Assembly: GCA_964521575.1 (NCBI GenBank)
Contig: CAZFSR010000005.1
Span: 62,001 to 126,000, forward strand
DNA length: 64,000 bases
DNA from: 79-D21 sp964521575
Lineage (GTDB): Bacteria; Synergistota; Synergistia; Synergistales; 79-D21
Direction of reading: 5' to 3'
Below, one piece after another: positions 1 to 9,058 of the stretch. How positions within the stretch are numbered: the stretch's first letter is position 1; the number at the start of each line of letters is the position of its first letter. The notes below the pieces were generated by a model. It ran no database searches. It was not told the origin of the DNA and saw nothing but the letters and a program-made list of their open reading frames with translations. The position numbers were made by a program, and so were the translations under genes.

Positions 1-95
1 TCGCTTGCCCCCGCAGTTGCGGAAACCGCCGCGAACAGCGAGAGCCCCAGCAACAGGGAACGGAAAAAACGTATCCCTCCCAGATGAGCGTGCAT
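1..95 (-). CDS. Secreted protein, N-terminal fragment (runs off window)
   Basis: An open frame begins at an ATG read leftwards from base 95 and leaves the window. A strong GGGAGGG-type ribosome binding site lies 8-13 bases upstream. The first 31 residues form a typical signal peptide: a short basic start, a hydrophobic core (LLLGLSLFAAV) and a small-residue end (SATAGAS). Only the export signal is visible, so no function can be given. It lies downstream of the UPF0173 hydrolase gene on the same strand, 31 bases away, and may belong to the same transcript. Confidence 0.6.
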   Translation of the reverse strand, partial: MHAHLGGIRFFRSLLLGLSLFAAVSATAGAS

Positions 96-126
96 CGCCC
101 CACTCCCTCCCCCGGTCGAGGCCGGG

Positions 127-810
127 TCAAAACTCCAGGCTTTGGCCCGGCTCGAGCCGAATTCCTTCAACCCATCCAGGCAAGCCTTTCAAGAACTCCT
201 CCGGGTCAGCCTCGATCCCCGGAAACGTGTTGAAGTGCATGGGAACCGCCCGTTTTGGCCGAATCATTTCAACTGCCCGGAGGGCGTCCGGGATGTCCAT
301 GACGTAGCATCCGCCGATCGGCAGCAAGGCAAGGTCAACGTTCATGGCCTGCAGAAGGCCCATATCCGTGGTCAAGCCCGTATCCCCCGCGTGGTATATC
401 CGGAATTCCCCCAATTCGAGGATAAACCCGACGGCGACACCGCCGTAGAGGATCTCCCGGCCTTCCGTAATTCCCGATCCGTGCACTGCCGGAACGAGTT
501 TTACCCGTCCAAACGGGAAGCTCACCCACCCCCCGACATACATGGGGTGGGTTTCAAGGCCCTTCCCGGCCAGGTAACGGCAGATCTCAGCGTTTGCCAC
601 CACCGTTGCTTTCGTTTTGAGCCCGAGTTTGATCGTGTCCCCGAGGTGGTCCCCATGGCCATGCGAGACGAAAAGATGTGTCAGGTGGTCGAATTCCCCG
701 GGAAGGACGCAAGCCTGCCTGTTGCCTTCCAGGAACGGATCGATCAGCCCTTCCAGCCCCGGAGCGCTCACTTGGAAAGCGGAATGCCCCAGGTAACGGA
801 TCATGGACAT
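127..810 (-). CDS. UPF0173-type metal-dependent hydrolase (metallo-beta-lactamase fold)
   Basis: The 227-residue protein carries the metal-binding motif HGHGDH at residues 50-55. Later zinc-ligand segments HAGDTG (about 140) and PMHFNTF (about 192) follow, in the order expected of the compact beta-lactamase-fold UPF0173 family. Those proteins are cytosolic hydrolases whose substrate is mostly unknown. Length is normal for the family. The start was chosen because GGGGAGG sits 9 bases before the first ATG. It overlaps the preceding small gene by 10 bases, so it is probably translated from the aspS transcript. Confidence 0.85.
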   Translation of the reverse strand: MSMIRYLGHSAFQVSAPGLEGLIDPFLEGNRQACVLPGEFDHLTHLFVSHGHGDHLGDTIKLGLKTKATVVANAEICRYLAGKGLETHPMYVGGWVSFPFGRVKLVPAVHGSGITEGREILYGGVAVGFILELGEFRIYHAGDTGLTTDMGLLQAMNVDLALLPIGGCYVMDIPDALRAVEMIRPKRAVPMHFNTFPGIEADPEEFLKGLPGWVEGIRLEPGQSLEF

Positions 811-1100
811 TTCACAAGCCTCCCCTCCACCTGGATATCGGTTTCACTGTAATGCCCCGATTCATGCACCCTTACGCCCAGAATTCTCAGTTCGACTTCC
901 ACCCTGCCTTCGCCGAGCTCCAGCCTGAAGGCTCGATCAGAGCGGGCTTCCGCCCAATCGGCCATCGCCCGCGACTCCTCCCAACCCTCCACGGCCAAGT
1001 CTCCGCGAACCTTGTCGCTGGCAGGATCAAACTCCAGGCGGTATCGCCACGGCCATCGTGCGGCTCCATCTCGGATGCCACGGCCGCCTATCTCCCTCAC
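801..1100 (-). CDS. Hypothetical protein of 99 residues
   Basis: This small gene is wedged between aspS (4-base overlap) and the UPF0173 hydrolase (10-base overlap), all on the same strand. That spacing is the main reason to accept it. The protein is basic at the N-terminus, then mixed alpha/beta in character, with no Cys-pair motif, signal peptide or membrane segment. I do not recognise the family. Its overlaps suggest translational coupling with its neighbours, but give no function. Confidence 0.6.
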   Translation of the reverse strand: MREIGGRGIRDGAARWPWRYRLEFDPASDKVRGDLAVEGWEESRAMADWAEARSDRAFRLELGEGRVEVELRILGVRVHESGHYSETDIQVEGRLVKCP

Positions 1101-2899
1101 GCTTCTTCGCCGCCCTCGCGGATGCCGATGCCAAGTTCCCTTAGCTGCTTTCCGTCCACTTCAGATGGGGCTCCTGACATGAGGCACTGGGCCTTTGCCG
1201 TTTTCGGGAACGCCATAACCTCACGAATCGAACGGCAGTTGCAGAGAAGAGCGACTAGCCGGTCAAACCCCAGGGCAAGACCTCCATGAGGTGGGGTCCC
1301 GTAACTAAGGGCCTCGAGCAGGAAACCGAATCTTTCCCTCGCCTGTTCGGGAGTGAAGGACAGCACTCCGAAAACGCGTTCCTGCACCGCCGGATCGTGG
1401 ATACGAATGGATCCCCCGCCGATCTCACTCCCGTTGAGCACGAGATCGTACGCCCTTGAACGGACCTTGCCCGGATTCGTTGCCAATATGGAAAGGTCCT
1501 CCGGGTGAGGAGCCGTGAAGGGATGGTGCATCGCGCTCCACCGCCCTTCTTCTTCGTCCCATTCCAGCAGCGGGAAATCCCTCACCCACAGGAAAGCCCA
1601 GGCTGAGCGGTCCACGAGGTCCAGCTTCGCTGCAATCTCGAGCCTCAGGGTTCCGAGCGTCGAGCAGGTCAAGGCCCAATCCCCCGCCGCAACGAAGAGG
1701 GCATCCCCCTCAACGAGGCCCGATTTCTCAAGAAGGGCACGGATCCCCTTCTCGTCCAGCGTTTTCACCAACGGCCCCTTCAATTCCCCCGACTTGATCA
1801 TGAAAGAAGCCAATCCTTTGGCGCCCAAGTTTTTCGCCCTCTCTTCAAGATCGGCGATCTCCTTGCGCGAAAAAGCGCCCCCGCCTGGAACTCGCAACCC
1901 TCTTACGGCTCCGCCCTCGGCCAGGATTTTCCTGAATGGCTCGAAGCCTGCATCCGAGAAAACGGGGTCAAGGTTGCAGATCCGCATGGGGATTCTCAAA
2001 TCGGGCTTGTCGCTTCCGTAGGCCTCCATGGCCTCCTGCCAGGTCAGCTGAAGGAAGGGGGTCTGGATCTCTTCAGAAAGGATCTCCCTGAAAAGCCCCT
2101 TCACATATCCCTCAAGGAGCCCGATGATATCGGTTTCGGTGATGAAGCTCATCTCAAGGTCGATCTGCGTGAACTCCGGCTGGCGATCCGCCCGCAGGTC
2201 CTCGTCCCTGAAGCATTTGGCGATCTGGAAGTACCGGTCGAACCCGCTGACCATGAGGATCTGCTTGAAAAGCTGGGGTGATTGGGGCAGGGCGTAGAAT
2301 TCGCCATGGTTCACGCGGCTGGGAACAAGGTAATCTCTCGCACCCTCCGGGGTCGATTTGGTCAGGATGGGAGTCTCCACTTCCAGGAAGCCGTGCTCGA
2401 CCAGGTAGTCGCGCGTGAACTTCGCGGCCTTGGCTCGGACCCGAAGGTTTTCCTGCATTTTCGGCCTTCTCAGGTCCAGGTAACGATGCCTTAGCCGAAG
2501 GTTCTCGTCAACCCTGTCCACCTCGCTCATTTCAAAAGGCAAAGGAGCTGAGGGAGAAAGAACCAGAAGGTCCTCGGCGAGCAACTCCCATTCGCCCGTC
2601 GGCAAGTTGGGGTTTTCGGTGCCCTCCGGGCGACGGCGAACTGTCCCCTTGACGGCGACGACGAACTCGCTCCTGAGGTCCTTTGCCATCTCGTGAGCCT
2701 CGGGAGTCGCTTCCGGGTTGAAGACCACCTGCACCGTTCCGGTATGGTCCCATATCTCGAGAAAGATGATTCCTCCCAGGTCACGGCGTTTCCTCAGCCA
2801 CCCGTTCAGGACGGTTGCCTTGCCTTCGTCCTTCGAGCCCACCTGGCCGCAATAAACCGTTTTCTTCCATGCATCGTCAAAATATCGGCTACTCACCAC
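1097..2899 (-). CDS. aspS: Aspartyl-tRNA synthetase
   Basis: The 600-residue class II synthetase charges tRNA-Asp in the cytosol. An N-terminal OB-fold anticodon-binding domain (about 15-110) precedes the catalytic core. The core has RHRYLDLRR (about 137-145), the motif-2 segment FRDEDLR (230-236), the bacterial GAD insertion in the middle, and motif 3 (GFDRLVALL) near the C-terminus. Length matches bacterial-type AspRS. The start is GTG, with GGGAG about 8 bases upstream; a second GTG follows at once. It lies 31 bases after hisS, a common synthetase pairing. Whether it is discriminating or also charges tRNA-Asn cannot be told by eye. Confidence 0.97.
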   Translation of the reverse strand: MVSSRYFDDAWKKTVYCGQVGSKDEGKATVLNGWLRKRRDLGGIIFLEIWDHTGTVQVVFNPEATPEAHEMAKDLRSEFVVAVKGTVRRRPEGTENPNLPTGEWELLAEDLLVLSPSAPLPFEMSEVDRVDENLRLRHRYLDLRRPKMQENLRVRAKAAKFTRDYLVEHGFLEVETPILTKSTPEGARDYLVPSRVNHGEFYALPQSPQLFKQILMVSGFDRYFQIAKCFRDEDLRADRQPEFTQIDLEMSFITETDIIGLLEGYVKGLFREILSEEIQTPFLQLTWQEAMEAYGSDKPDLRIPMRICNLDPVFSDAGFEPFRKILAEGGAVRGLRVPGGGAFSRKEIADLEERAKNLGAKGLASFMIKSGELKGPLVKTLDEKGIRALLEKSGLVEGDALFVAAGDWALTCSTLGTLRLEIAAKLDLVDRSAWAFLWVRDFPLLEWDEEEGRWSAMHHPFTAPHPEDLSILATNPGKVRSRAYDLVLNGSEIGGGSIRIHDPAVQERVFGVLSFTPEQARERFGFLLEALSYGTPPHGGLALGFDRLVALLCNCRSIREVMAFPKTAKAQCLMSGAPSEVDGKQLRELGIGIREGGEEA

Positions 2900-2930
2900 T
2901 TCAGGACTCCCTTCAAAGAGGAAAAGACAT

Positions 2931-4208
2931 TCAACACCGTGCCGCTCCCGCCTTCATGACGAGATCAGCGACAATCCGGTCGCGTCCGATTTCGGCCTGG
3001 GTTCCCGTGGACATTTCCTTCAGGGAGACAACGCCCCTCGCGATCTCGCTGGATCCCACGAGGCAGACATAAACGGCATTTGCCGCCCCCGCAGCCTTCA
3101 TCTGGGCCTTCATTCCCTTGCCGGAGACATCCATATCCGCAGGGACGCCGGCTTTCCTCAGTTCGTAGAGAAGGCGGAGTCCTTCATCCCTTGCGCTCTC
3201 GTCAGCGATCACGACGGTGGCAAAGATGGACGGTTCCTTTCCAAAACCGAGCCCCTGCTGTTCCATGGTCAGGACGATACGGTCCAGGCCGGCCGCAAAA
3301 CCGACTCCCGGAGTATGCGGTCCGCCGATCGCCTCTGCAAGGTTGTCGTAGCGCCCGCCTCCGCAGACCGCGTTCTGCGCCCCCAAATCTCCGGAAAGAA
3401 CCTCGTAGGCTGTTTTCGTATAATAATCCAGGCCCCTGACAAGCCGTTTGTCAATCCGGGCTTTCGCCCCGATCAGGTCAAGCCCCTTCAGGACCTCTTC
3501 AAAGTGAACCCGGCACTCCTCGCAGAGATGATCCCTGACATCCGGCGCCCCGTCGGTTATGGTTCGGCAGGTCTCCACCTTGCAATCCAGTATCCTGAGG
3601 GGATTTCGCTCGTACCGGCCCTGACAGGTCGGGCAAAGGGATTCAAAATGCCCTCCAAGATACGCCTGGAGCGCGGCCCGGTAGACAGGCCTGCAGGCCG
3701 GGCACCCCACGGAGTTCACCAGGACCTCCAGGTTCGATAGCCCAAGCCTGCGGAAAATCTCGAGTGAAAGGGCGATCACCTCGACATCCACCAGCGGGCT
3801 CGAAGAGCCAATCGCTTCGAAATCAAGCTGCCAGAACTGGCGATAGCGCCCCTTCTGCGGGCGCTCGTAACGCATCATCGGGCCGGCGCACCACAGTTTC
3901 GAAGGTTGCGGCCCGTTTGCCATGCCATGTTCGAGGTAGGCGCGCACCATCGAAGCCGTTGCCTCTGGCCTGAGCGTCAAGCTCCGGCCGGAACGGTCGG
4001 AAAACGTGTACATCTCTTTCTCGACGACATCCGTGGTTTCGCCGATTCCCCTCGAGAACAACTCGGTTTGTTCGAAAATCGGCAGGTGGACTTCGCGATA
4101 CCCGAAATCCTCCGCAATCTTCCGGGTCACATCGAAAATCGACGCCCATTTCCAGGACTCGTCTGGGAGTATGTCTCTCACGCCGCGAGGCGCCTTGATG
4201 TTTTCCAT
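2931..4208 (-). CDS. hisS: Histidyl-tRNA synthetase
   Basis: The protein begins MENIKAPRGVRDILP, the usual HisRS start. It contains LTLRPEATASMVRAY (class II motif 2 region), the histidine-specific segment RGLDYYTKTAYEVL, GGGRYDNL, and a C-terminal anticodon-binding domain. The frame is open further upstream, but the start at 4208 has an excellent GCAGGAGG 8-13 bases before it, giving about 425 residues, normal for the family. It is the first gene of a hisS-aspS unit on the minus strand. I saw no T-box leader in the short region upstream. Confidence 0.97.
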   Translation of the reverse strand: MENIKAPRGVRDILPDESWKWASIFDVTRKIAEDFGYREVHLPIFEQTELFSRGIGETTDVVEKEMYTFSDRSGRSLTLRPEATASMVRAYLEHGMANGPQPSKLWCAGPMMRYERPQKGRYRQFWQLDFEAIGSSSPLVDVEVIALSLEIFRRLGLSNLEVLVNSVGCPACRPVYRAALQAYLGGHFESLCPTCQGRYERNPLRILDCKVETCRTITDGAPDVRDHLCEECRVHFEEVLKGLDLIGAKARIDKRLVRGLDYYTKTAYEVLSGDLGAQNAVCGGGRYDNLAEAIGGPHTPGVGFAAGLDRIVLTMEQQGLGFGKEPSIFATVVIADESARDEGLRLLYELRKAGVPADMDVSGKGMKAQMKAAGAANAVYVCLVGSSEIARGVVSLKEMSTGTQAEIGRDRIVADLVMKAGAARC

Positions 4209-4282
4209 CCGTTCTGACCTCCTGCAAGTTTGAGTTCGTGACGTGTATTTTACCCGAAAGGGAGACAATTTCATCCGGTTTG

Positions 4283-4322
4283 CAAAAAAAGGCGGCCTCC
4301 CTCTTTGCGGAGGAAGACCGCC
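4283..4322 (-). terminator. Intrinsic terminator after spoVS
   Basis: Read on the minus strand, a GC-rich stem (GGCGGTCTTCCTCC against GGAGGCCGCC, with small bulges) is followed by a run of seven T. It ends the spoVS transcript and isolates it from hisS. Confidence 0.8.
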
Positions 4323-4351
4323 ATACCGTCTCCTTTTCCCCTGGGAAGTGG

Positions 4352-4612
4352 CTACCTGGCCTCCAGCTGAAACTTGATGGCGGTCCGCTCCTCCCCGTCG
4401 ATGTCGATCTTGGCAAAAGCCGGAATGCAGACCATGTCGATTCCGTTCGGGGCGACATAACCCCTCGCGATGGCGATGGATTTAACGGCCTGGTTCACCG
4501 CTCCCGCACCCACGGCCTGCACTTCCACGACCCCCTTCTCACGCAGAACGGCTGCCATGGCTCCCGCAACGGACTTGGGTTGTGACGTGGCCGAGACCTT
4601 GAGGACTTCCAT
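4352..4612 (-). CDS. spoVS: Stage V sporulation protein S homologue
   Basis: The 86-residue protein starts MEVLKVSATSQPKSVAGAMA and keeps the highly conserved body of the SpoVS family, including the GAGAVNQAVKSIAIARGY segment. SpoVS is a small Alba-like protein affecting septation and sporulation in Bacillus. It also occurs in many non-sporulating phyla, where its role is unclear. The gene stands alone, with its own promoter (4686-4714) and terminator (4283-4322), and GGGGGTCGGAG as ribosome binding site. No other sporulation gene is in the window. Confidence 0.93.
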   Translation of the reverse strand: MEVLKVSATSQPKSVAGAMAAVLREKGVVEVQAVGAGAVNQAVKSIAIARGYVAPNGIDMVCIPAFAKIDIDGEERTAIKFQLEAR

Positions 4613-4685
4613 ACTCTCCGACCCCCTTGCGCTGTTGTGATGTCGTTCGGATGTCCGAATAAAGCCGCGGGTTCAGGATTTGTTA

Positions 4686-4714
4686 ATTGTATAGCCATCC
4701 TCTTTCTAAATCAA
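4686..4714 (-). promoter_or_regulatory. Predicted sigma70-type promoter of spoVS
   Basis: Read on the minus strand, TTGATT and TACAAT are separated by 17 bases and lie about 75 bases before the spoVS start. The match is by eye to the consensus only. Confidence 0.5.
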
Positions 4715-4716
4715 GG

Positions 4717-6255
4717 CTAGTTTATCACGTTACTTGATGGCTTGCGCAAACGCCCGAAAAGATCAACCTTTTCGGCCAGGTCACGCGCGACCTCCACAGG
4801 AGGGATCAAGGATCGCCAAGTCCAGTTTCCAAAGACCCTGGCCGGTTGATTCATCCTCGATCGGCCGTCCAGGCCAAGAACATCCTGCAGGGGACAAAGC
4901 GCCCAGGCTGCAGGAGAGGACAGGGCCAGCCTGACAAGGTCCCCGGCCACACCGTCGGCCGTCGCCTTGTGTCCGAAGTAACGGGAAAGAACCTGGCGCC
5001 TCTCCAGGGAGAGATCCTCTTCGAACCAGCCGCGCGAGGTGTTGTTGTCATGGGTTCCCGTGTAGGCAACGGCATTTTCCGGGAGATTGTGCGGCGCATG
5101 GGCATTGGTTCCGACTTCGCCTGAAAAGCCGAACTGGAGGACCCTCATTCCCGGCAGGCCGAACCGCTCCTTCAGCCTCTCGACGTCCGGCGTGATGAGG
5201 CCGAGGTCTTCAGCCACCAAAGGCAAGCCGGGATGATCTTCCGCAAGCCGCTCCAGCAATTCCTCCCCAGGAGCCGGGATCCATTTCCCGCGGACGGCCG
5301 TCTCCTCTTCCGCCGGGATCGACCAGAACGCGGCCAATCCCCTGAAATGGTCCAGGCGCAGACAATCGAAAAGGGACAGGGCATGGGCGACCCTGGATCT
5401 CCACCAGGAAAAGCCCTCCCGGCGATGGTTCTCCCACCGGTAAGTCGGGTTTCCCCATCTTTGCCCCGTTGCGCTGAAATAATCGGGCGGCACACCGGCC
5501 ACCGTCAGGGGCCTTCCGTCCGCCCCCAGATCGAATCCCTCCTGCCGGCTCCAGACGTCCGCGCTGTCCAACCCGACGTAAATGGGAAGATCCCCGAAAA
5601 GGGTGATCCCCCGTTTTTGGGCCTCGGCCCGCAGATTGCGCCATTGCCGGAAGAAAAGCCACTGCCCGAACTCGATTCTTTCCCGTGCCGCAGTTAGATG
5701 CCTGGCAGCCTCATGAAGCGCTCGCGGCTCTCTCGAACGGATCGGAACGGGCCATTCCCCCCAGGGCTTGCCTCCCTGGGAGGACTTGATGGCGCAGAAG
5801 AGGGAGTAATCGCTCAACCAAGCCCGATTCTTCTCCCGGAAGGCATTGAAATCCTCCTCGAGGATCCCGGACCCGCAGCCTGCCGTAAAGCGCCCCCAGG
5901 CTCGGTCCAGGGCCAAGCTTTTGCGGTCGAAAACGAAATTCCAGTCCACGGGGGCATCCGGTGCGGTCCAGCGCGGCGTTCCTTCCCCCGGGGGGAGCAA
6001 GCCCAGCCTCTCCAGGTCTTCAAGATCGACCAGCAGTTCATTGCCGGCGAAAGCAGATACGCCGCAGTAGGGCGAACCGCCGAGAGCCCGGTCGACCGGC
6101 CCTGTGGGCAGCATTTGCCAAAGGCTTTGCCCCGCCTCGACGAGAAAATCAAGGAAAGCGGTGGCGCCTTTGCCGAGATCCCCTATCCCTGTAAAGGAGG
6201 GCAGTGAGGTCAGGTGGAGCAGGATTCCGCTGGCACGTTTCCCTTTCAGGTTCAT
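4717..6255 (-). CDS. malQ: 4-alpha-glucanotransferase (amylomaltase, GH77)
   Basis: The 512-residue protein is a full-length GH77 enzyme that transfers maltooligosaccharide units during glycogen or maltodextrin metabolism in the cytosol. Visible family segments are GILLHLTSLPS at the start, SPYCGVSAFAGN, GDLPIYVGLDSADVW, the nucleophile region RLDHFRGLAAFW, the acid/base region LVAEDLG, and the transition-state Asp in TGTHDNNTSRGW. The start has AGAGAGG about 9 bases upstream. It is the only glycan-storage gene in the window and lies divergent from the next gene. Confidence 0.95.
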   Translation of the reverse strand: MNLKGKRASGILLHLTSLPSFTGIGDLGKGATAFLDFLVEAGQSLWQMLPTGPVDRALGGSPYCGVSAFAGNELLVDLEDLERLGLLPPGEGTPRWTAPDAPVDWNFVFDRKSLALDRAWGRFTAGCGSGILEEDFNAFREKNRAWLSDYSLFCAIKSSQGGKPWGEWPVPIRSREPRALHEAARHLTAARERIEFGQWLFFRQWRNLRAEAQKRGITLFGDLPIYVGLDSADVWSRQEGFDLGADGRPLTVAGVPPDYFSATGQRWGNPTYRWENHRREGFSWWRSRVAHALSLFDCLRLDHFRGLAAFWSIPAEEETAVRGKWIPAPGEELLERLAEDHPGLPLVAEDLGLITPDVERLKERFGLPGMRVLQFGFSGEVGTNAHAPHNLPENAVAYTGTHDNNTSRGWFEEDLSLERRQVLSRYFGHKATADGVAGDLVRLALSSPAAWALCPLQDVLGLDGRSRMNQPARVFGNWTWRSLIPPVEVARDLAEKVDLFGRLRKPSSNVIN

Positions 6256-6387
6256 CGGCAGGCCTCTCTAAGATCGCATCGCGTTGCCGCGACATTGCTT
6301 TTATTTTACCCGAGGGGGCAAAAACCATGACAGAAAGTTCCCAAGGCCATAGAATGAAGGGCAAGCCGATTCGGGGGAGGAATCCGC

Positions 6388-7599
6388 ATGGACCTTCATG
6401 AGCATTTCAACCGAAAAGCGGGGCGTATCGGCCCTTCGATCATCGCTGAAATGGCAGGGATGGTTGGACCTGACGGCATCTCGTTTACCAGCGGCGAGCC
6501 TTCCCCCGACCTCATCCCCATCGCGGGACTCGATGCCGCCTTCCGGAGGGCCCTCGAGAAGGCCGAACTCTTTTCCTACCCTTCAACCGCCGGTTACCTT
6601 CCCCTGCGAGAGTGGATCGTCGAATGGATGTCAAGGGAAAACCTGGCGCCATCCTGGATCGATCCCTCCTGCCTGATTTTGACGAACGGCTCTCAAGGAG
6701 CCGTGAACCTTATGGCCGAGACTTTTATCGATCCGGGAGACCTGATTCTCACCGAAAGCCCCACCTACCCCGAGGCACTTCTGGCCTTCCAGAGGGAAGG
6801 GGCCTCCATCCTGCCGATCCCGGTCGATTCGGAAGGACCCATTCCAGAGGAGATTGAGGAAAGACTATCGGGAAAGAAAGCCAAGTTTCTATACACGGTG
6901 GTCAACTTCCAGAACCCTTCCGGCTGCACGACCTCCGACCGCCGCAAGGCAGCAATCCTCGCACTGGCGCACCGGCACGGCTTTTTCATCCTTGAGGACG
7001 ATCCCTATCGATACCTGCGTTTCGAAGGAAATCCAACGAGAAGCTATTTCGAGATGGCTGGGGAAGATCGGCGCGTCATCTACCTCGGGAGTTTCTCCAA
7101 GATCATCGCGCCGGGAATGAGGTGCGGCTGGTGTGCCTTCCCCGCCGATATCCGGAACAAACTCCTGGAGGTCCGGCTAAGCCTCGAGCTTTGCTCCACG
7201 GCCCTGACACAAGCCGCTGTCTTCGAATTCCTGCGGGCCTGCGACCTTAAGAAGCACGGCGAGGGGCTCGCCCTCGCCTATAGGACCCGGCGCGATGCCC
7301 TCGTCGGGGCGCTGGAACGGGAAACCTCCGGGCTCGGGCTAAGCCTGAGCGTCCCGTCGGGCGGTTTCTTCCTGTGGGGGACCTGCAGGGGAATTCAGGA
7401 CATGCTTGCTTTTGCCCGGTATGCGGCCACCGTGAGAAAAGTGGGATTCATCCCCGGACGCTTTTTTTACCCGAAGGAGGGCGAGGGAGAGGAATCGATC
7501 CGCTTTGCCTTCGCCAAGGTCAAGCCGGAACAGTCAAGGGAGGGAGCCGCTCGTTTCGCGGCCGCCTTAAGAAGCCATCTCGGGATCCGGCCCTCCTGA
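6388..7599 (+). CDS. PLP-dependent aminotransferase, class I/II (2-aminoadipate/MocR-domain type)
   Basis: The 403-residue fold-type I aminotransferase has the substrate-loop start ISFTSGEPSPDLIP, the cofactor segment NGSQGAVNL, NFQNPSGCTT, the Asp segment EDDPYRYLRF and the Schiff-base lysine in SFSKIIAPGMRCGW. It resembles the 2-aminoadipate or aromatic transaminase branch related to MocR regulators, but has no DNA-binding domain. The exact amino-acid substrate is not readable. GGGGAGG lies 7 bases before the ATG. Its 3' end overlaps the convergent GNAT gene by 33 bases. Confidence 0.88.
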   Translation: MDLHEHFNRKAGRIGPSIIAEMAGMVGPDGISFTSGEPSPDLIPIAGLDAAFRRALEKAELFSYPSTAGYLPLREWIVEWMSRENLAPSWIDPSCLILTNGSQGAVNLMAETFIDPGDLILTESPTYPEALLAFQREGASILPIPVDSEGPIPEEIEERLSGKKAKFLYTVVNFQNPSGCTTSDRRKAAILALAHRHGFFILEDDPYRYLRFEGNPTRSYFEMAGEDRRVIYLGSFSKIIAPGMRCGWCAFPADIRNKLLEVRLSLELCSTALTQAAVFEFLRACDLKKHGEGLALAYRTRRDALVGALERETSGLGLSLSVPSGGFFLWGTCRGIQDMLAFARYAATVRKVGFIPGRFFYPKEGEGEESIRFAFAKVKPEQSREGAARFAAALRSHLGIRPS

Positions 7600-8082
7600 A
7601 AGGAACTTGCAATAGGTCACGAGATCGTCTCCAGCCTCGTAAAAATCGGGAATCCGCCCGGTCTCGTGAAAACCGGTGCGAAGGTAGAAGTGGCGTTGTC
7701 CCTCGTATTCCTGCCTCCCCGATGTCTCCACCCGCAGGATCACTTTCCCGGTGGAAGCCAAGGCGGCATTTTCAATCTCTCCAAGAAGCCGTTTACCGAA
7801 GCCCCTTCCCTGGAGCGGCCTGTCGACAACGATCCAATAAAGATCCCAGGCCCATTCCGTCATAGGGGCCCTGCCGAAAACCGCAAAGGCCGCAATTCTT
7901 CCGTTCTCCCGGTTTTCCAGGAAACAGTACCCCTTGGCGGGATCGACAAACACATCCACCAGGACTTCCCGGAGAATTTCGATTTCACAGGGGCGGAAGG
8001 CTCCCGTCCGTTCCGCAACCGCAAGGTATTCCTCCACGGGGTTTCCTGAAGGCGAGCGGCAGGAATCAGCCGGCATAGGCAT
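7567..8082 (-). CDS. GNAT family N-acetyltransferase
   Basis: A GCN5-related acetyltransferase is supported by the acetyl-CoA-binding loop VVDRPLQGRGFGKRLLGE, followed by KVILRVETSGR and FYLRTGFHETGRIPDFY near the C-terminus. The start at 8082 was chosen because longer versions reach far into the upstream ligase gene; it still overlaps that gene by 17 bases. It is co-directional with two ATP-grasp genes, so it may acetylate the product or substrate of those ligases (inference). The substrate is unknown. Confidence 0.8.
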   Translation of the reverse strand: MPMPADSCRSPSGNPVEEYLAVAERTGAFRPCEIEILREVLVDVFVDPAKGYCFLENRENGRIAAFAVFGRAPMTEWAWDLYWIVVDRPLQGRGFGKRLLGEIENAALASTGKVILRVETSGRQEYEGQRHFYLRTGFHETGRIPDFYEAGDDLVTYCKFLSGGPDPEMAS

Positions 8083-9058
8083 AGCTAAGGATCCTTTCCA
8101 CCACTTCCGGGTAGGAGTACCCGCGCGCCCTGCCCTGCCGGGCAAAACCGCTGTCTTCGTTGATATCCGGGTTTGGGTTGACATCGAGCACGTAAGGGCA
8201 GCCTTCCCTTTCCCTCAGGTCAACCCGAAAATACCCCCGGCACCCCAGAATCTCTCCGGCATTTCGAGCCGTCTCCACCAGCCTCTCCCGAAGGGAGGGA
8301 GAGATCCCCTTCTCGATGACCGGAAGGATTTCGTTGAACTCGGCACAACCCGGATCCCACTTGGAACCGTAATGCAGAAACGGGAGGCTGTCCGAGTAAC
8401 GGGAGTAATCGATCATGGAAACGCCCAGGAGTTCGTACGGGGGGGTTCCAAGAAAACCGACGTTGTACTCCCGTCCCGGGATGAATTCCTCAAGCACGAT
8501 TCCCCGGGGGAACTCCCCAAGCTTCCGGCGGATGGTCCGCTCGATCCCGGCCTCTTCCCGAATCAGGCTGTCTTCCCGGATCCCCACGCTGCCGTCCTCG
8601 AAACACGGCTTGACGAACAGCGGAAATTCCAGTCCCTTCCAGGGGGCCCCTCCGGGCTTATCGATGAAAACCCCTCGCGGGACCGGGATCCCGCCTTCTG
8701 CCAAAGTCCGTTTCGTGCTTTCCTTATCAAGACATCTTCCAAGGACCTCGGAAGGATTTCCCGTGAAGGGCACACCCAAGCTCTCCAGCAAGGACGCAAA
8801 AGAAATCTCCTTGGCGGAATCCCCGCTGAATCCCTCGAAAAGGTTGAAGACCTTCAACGGTGTCCGAGAAAGGATTTCGTCACGGATGCGGTCCAGGGCC
8901 GGGAAATCATCCGAGCACACAAAAAGCTTCTCCACCGGGACACCCATCCCGGCGCAAACCGATTCCACCGACTGCGTGCAGCGAAGCACATCAAGGACAT
9001 CCGGACGCTCGGTCTGCTCCAGTCCCACGGCGATGAGGACGCGTCGGGGGTCAGGCAT
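8066..9058 (-). CDS. ATP-grasp ligase, D-Ala-D-Ala ligase-like (second of tandem pair)
   Basis: The 330-residue protein has the D-Ala-D-Ala ligase layout: an N-terminal segment ending NLFEGFSGDS, then LGVPFTGNPSEVLGRCLDK (ATP-grasp entry), LFVKPCFEDGSVGI (ATP-binding loop), VLEEFIPGREYNVGF, and the metal-binding end YVLDVNPNPDI. The family joins amino acids or peptides using ATP through an acyl-phosphate. It diverges from ordinary Ddl, and the neighbours are not peptidoglycan genes, so a different dipeptide-type product is possible. It overlaps the upstream ATP-grasp gene by 8 bases and the downstream GNAT by 17. Confidence 0.85.
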   Translation of the reverse strand: MPDPRRVLIAVGLEQTERPDVLDVLRCTQSVESVCAGMGVPVEKLFVCSDDFPALDRIRDEILSRTPLKVFNLFEGFSGDSAKEISFASLLESLGVPFTGNPSEVLGRCLDKESTKRTLAEGGIPVPRGVFIDKPGGAPWKGLEFPLFVKPCFEDGSVGIREDSLIREEAGIERTIRRKLGEFPRGIVLEEFIPGREYNVGFLGTPPYELLGVSMIDYSRYSDSLPFLHYGSKWDPGCAEFNEILPVIEKGISPSLRERLVETARNAGEILGCRGYFRVDLREREGCPYVLDVNPNPDINEDSGFARQGRARGYSYPEVVERILSYAYAG

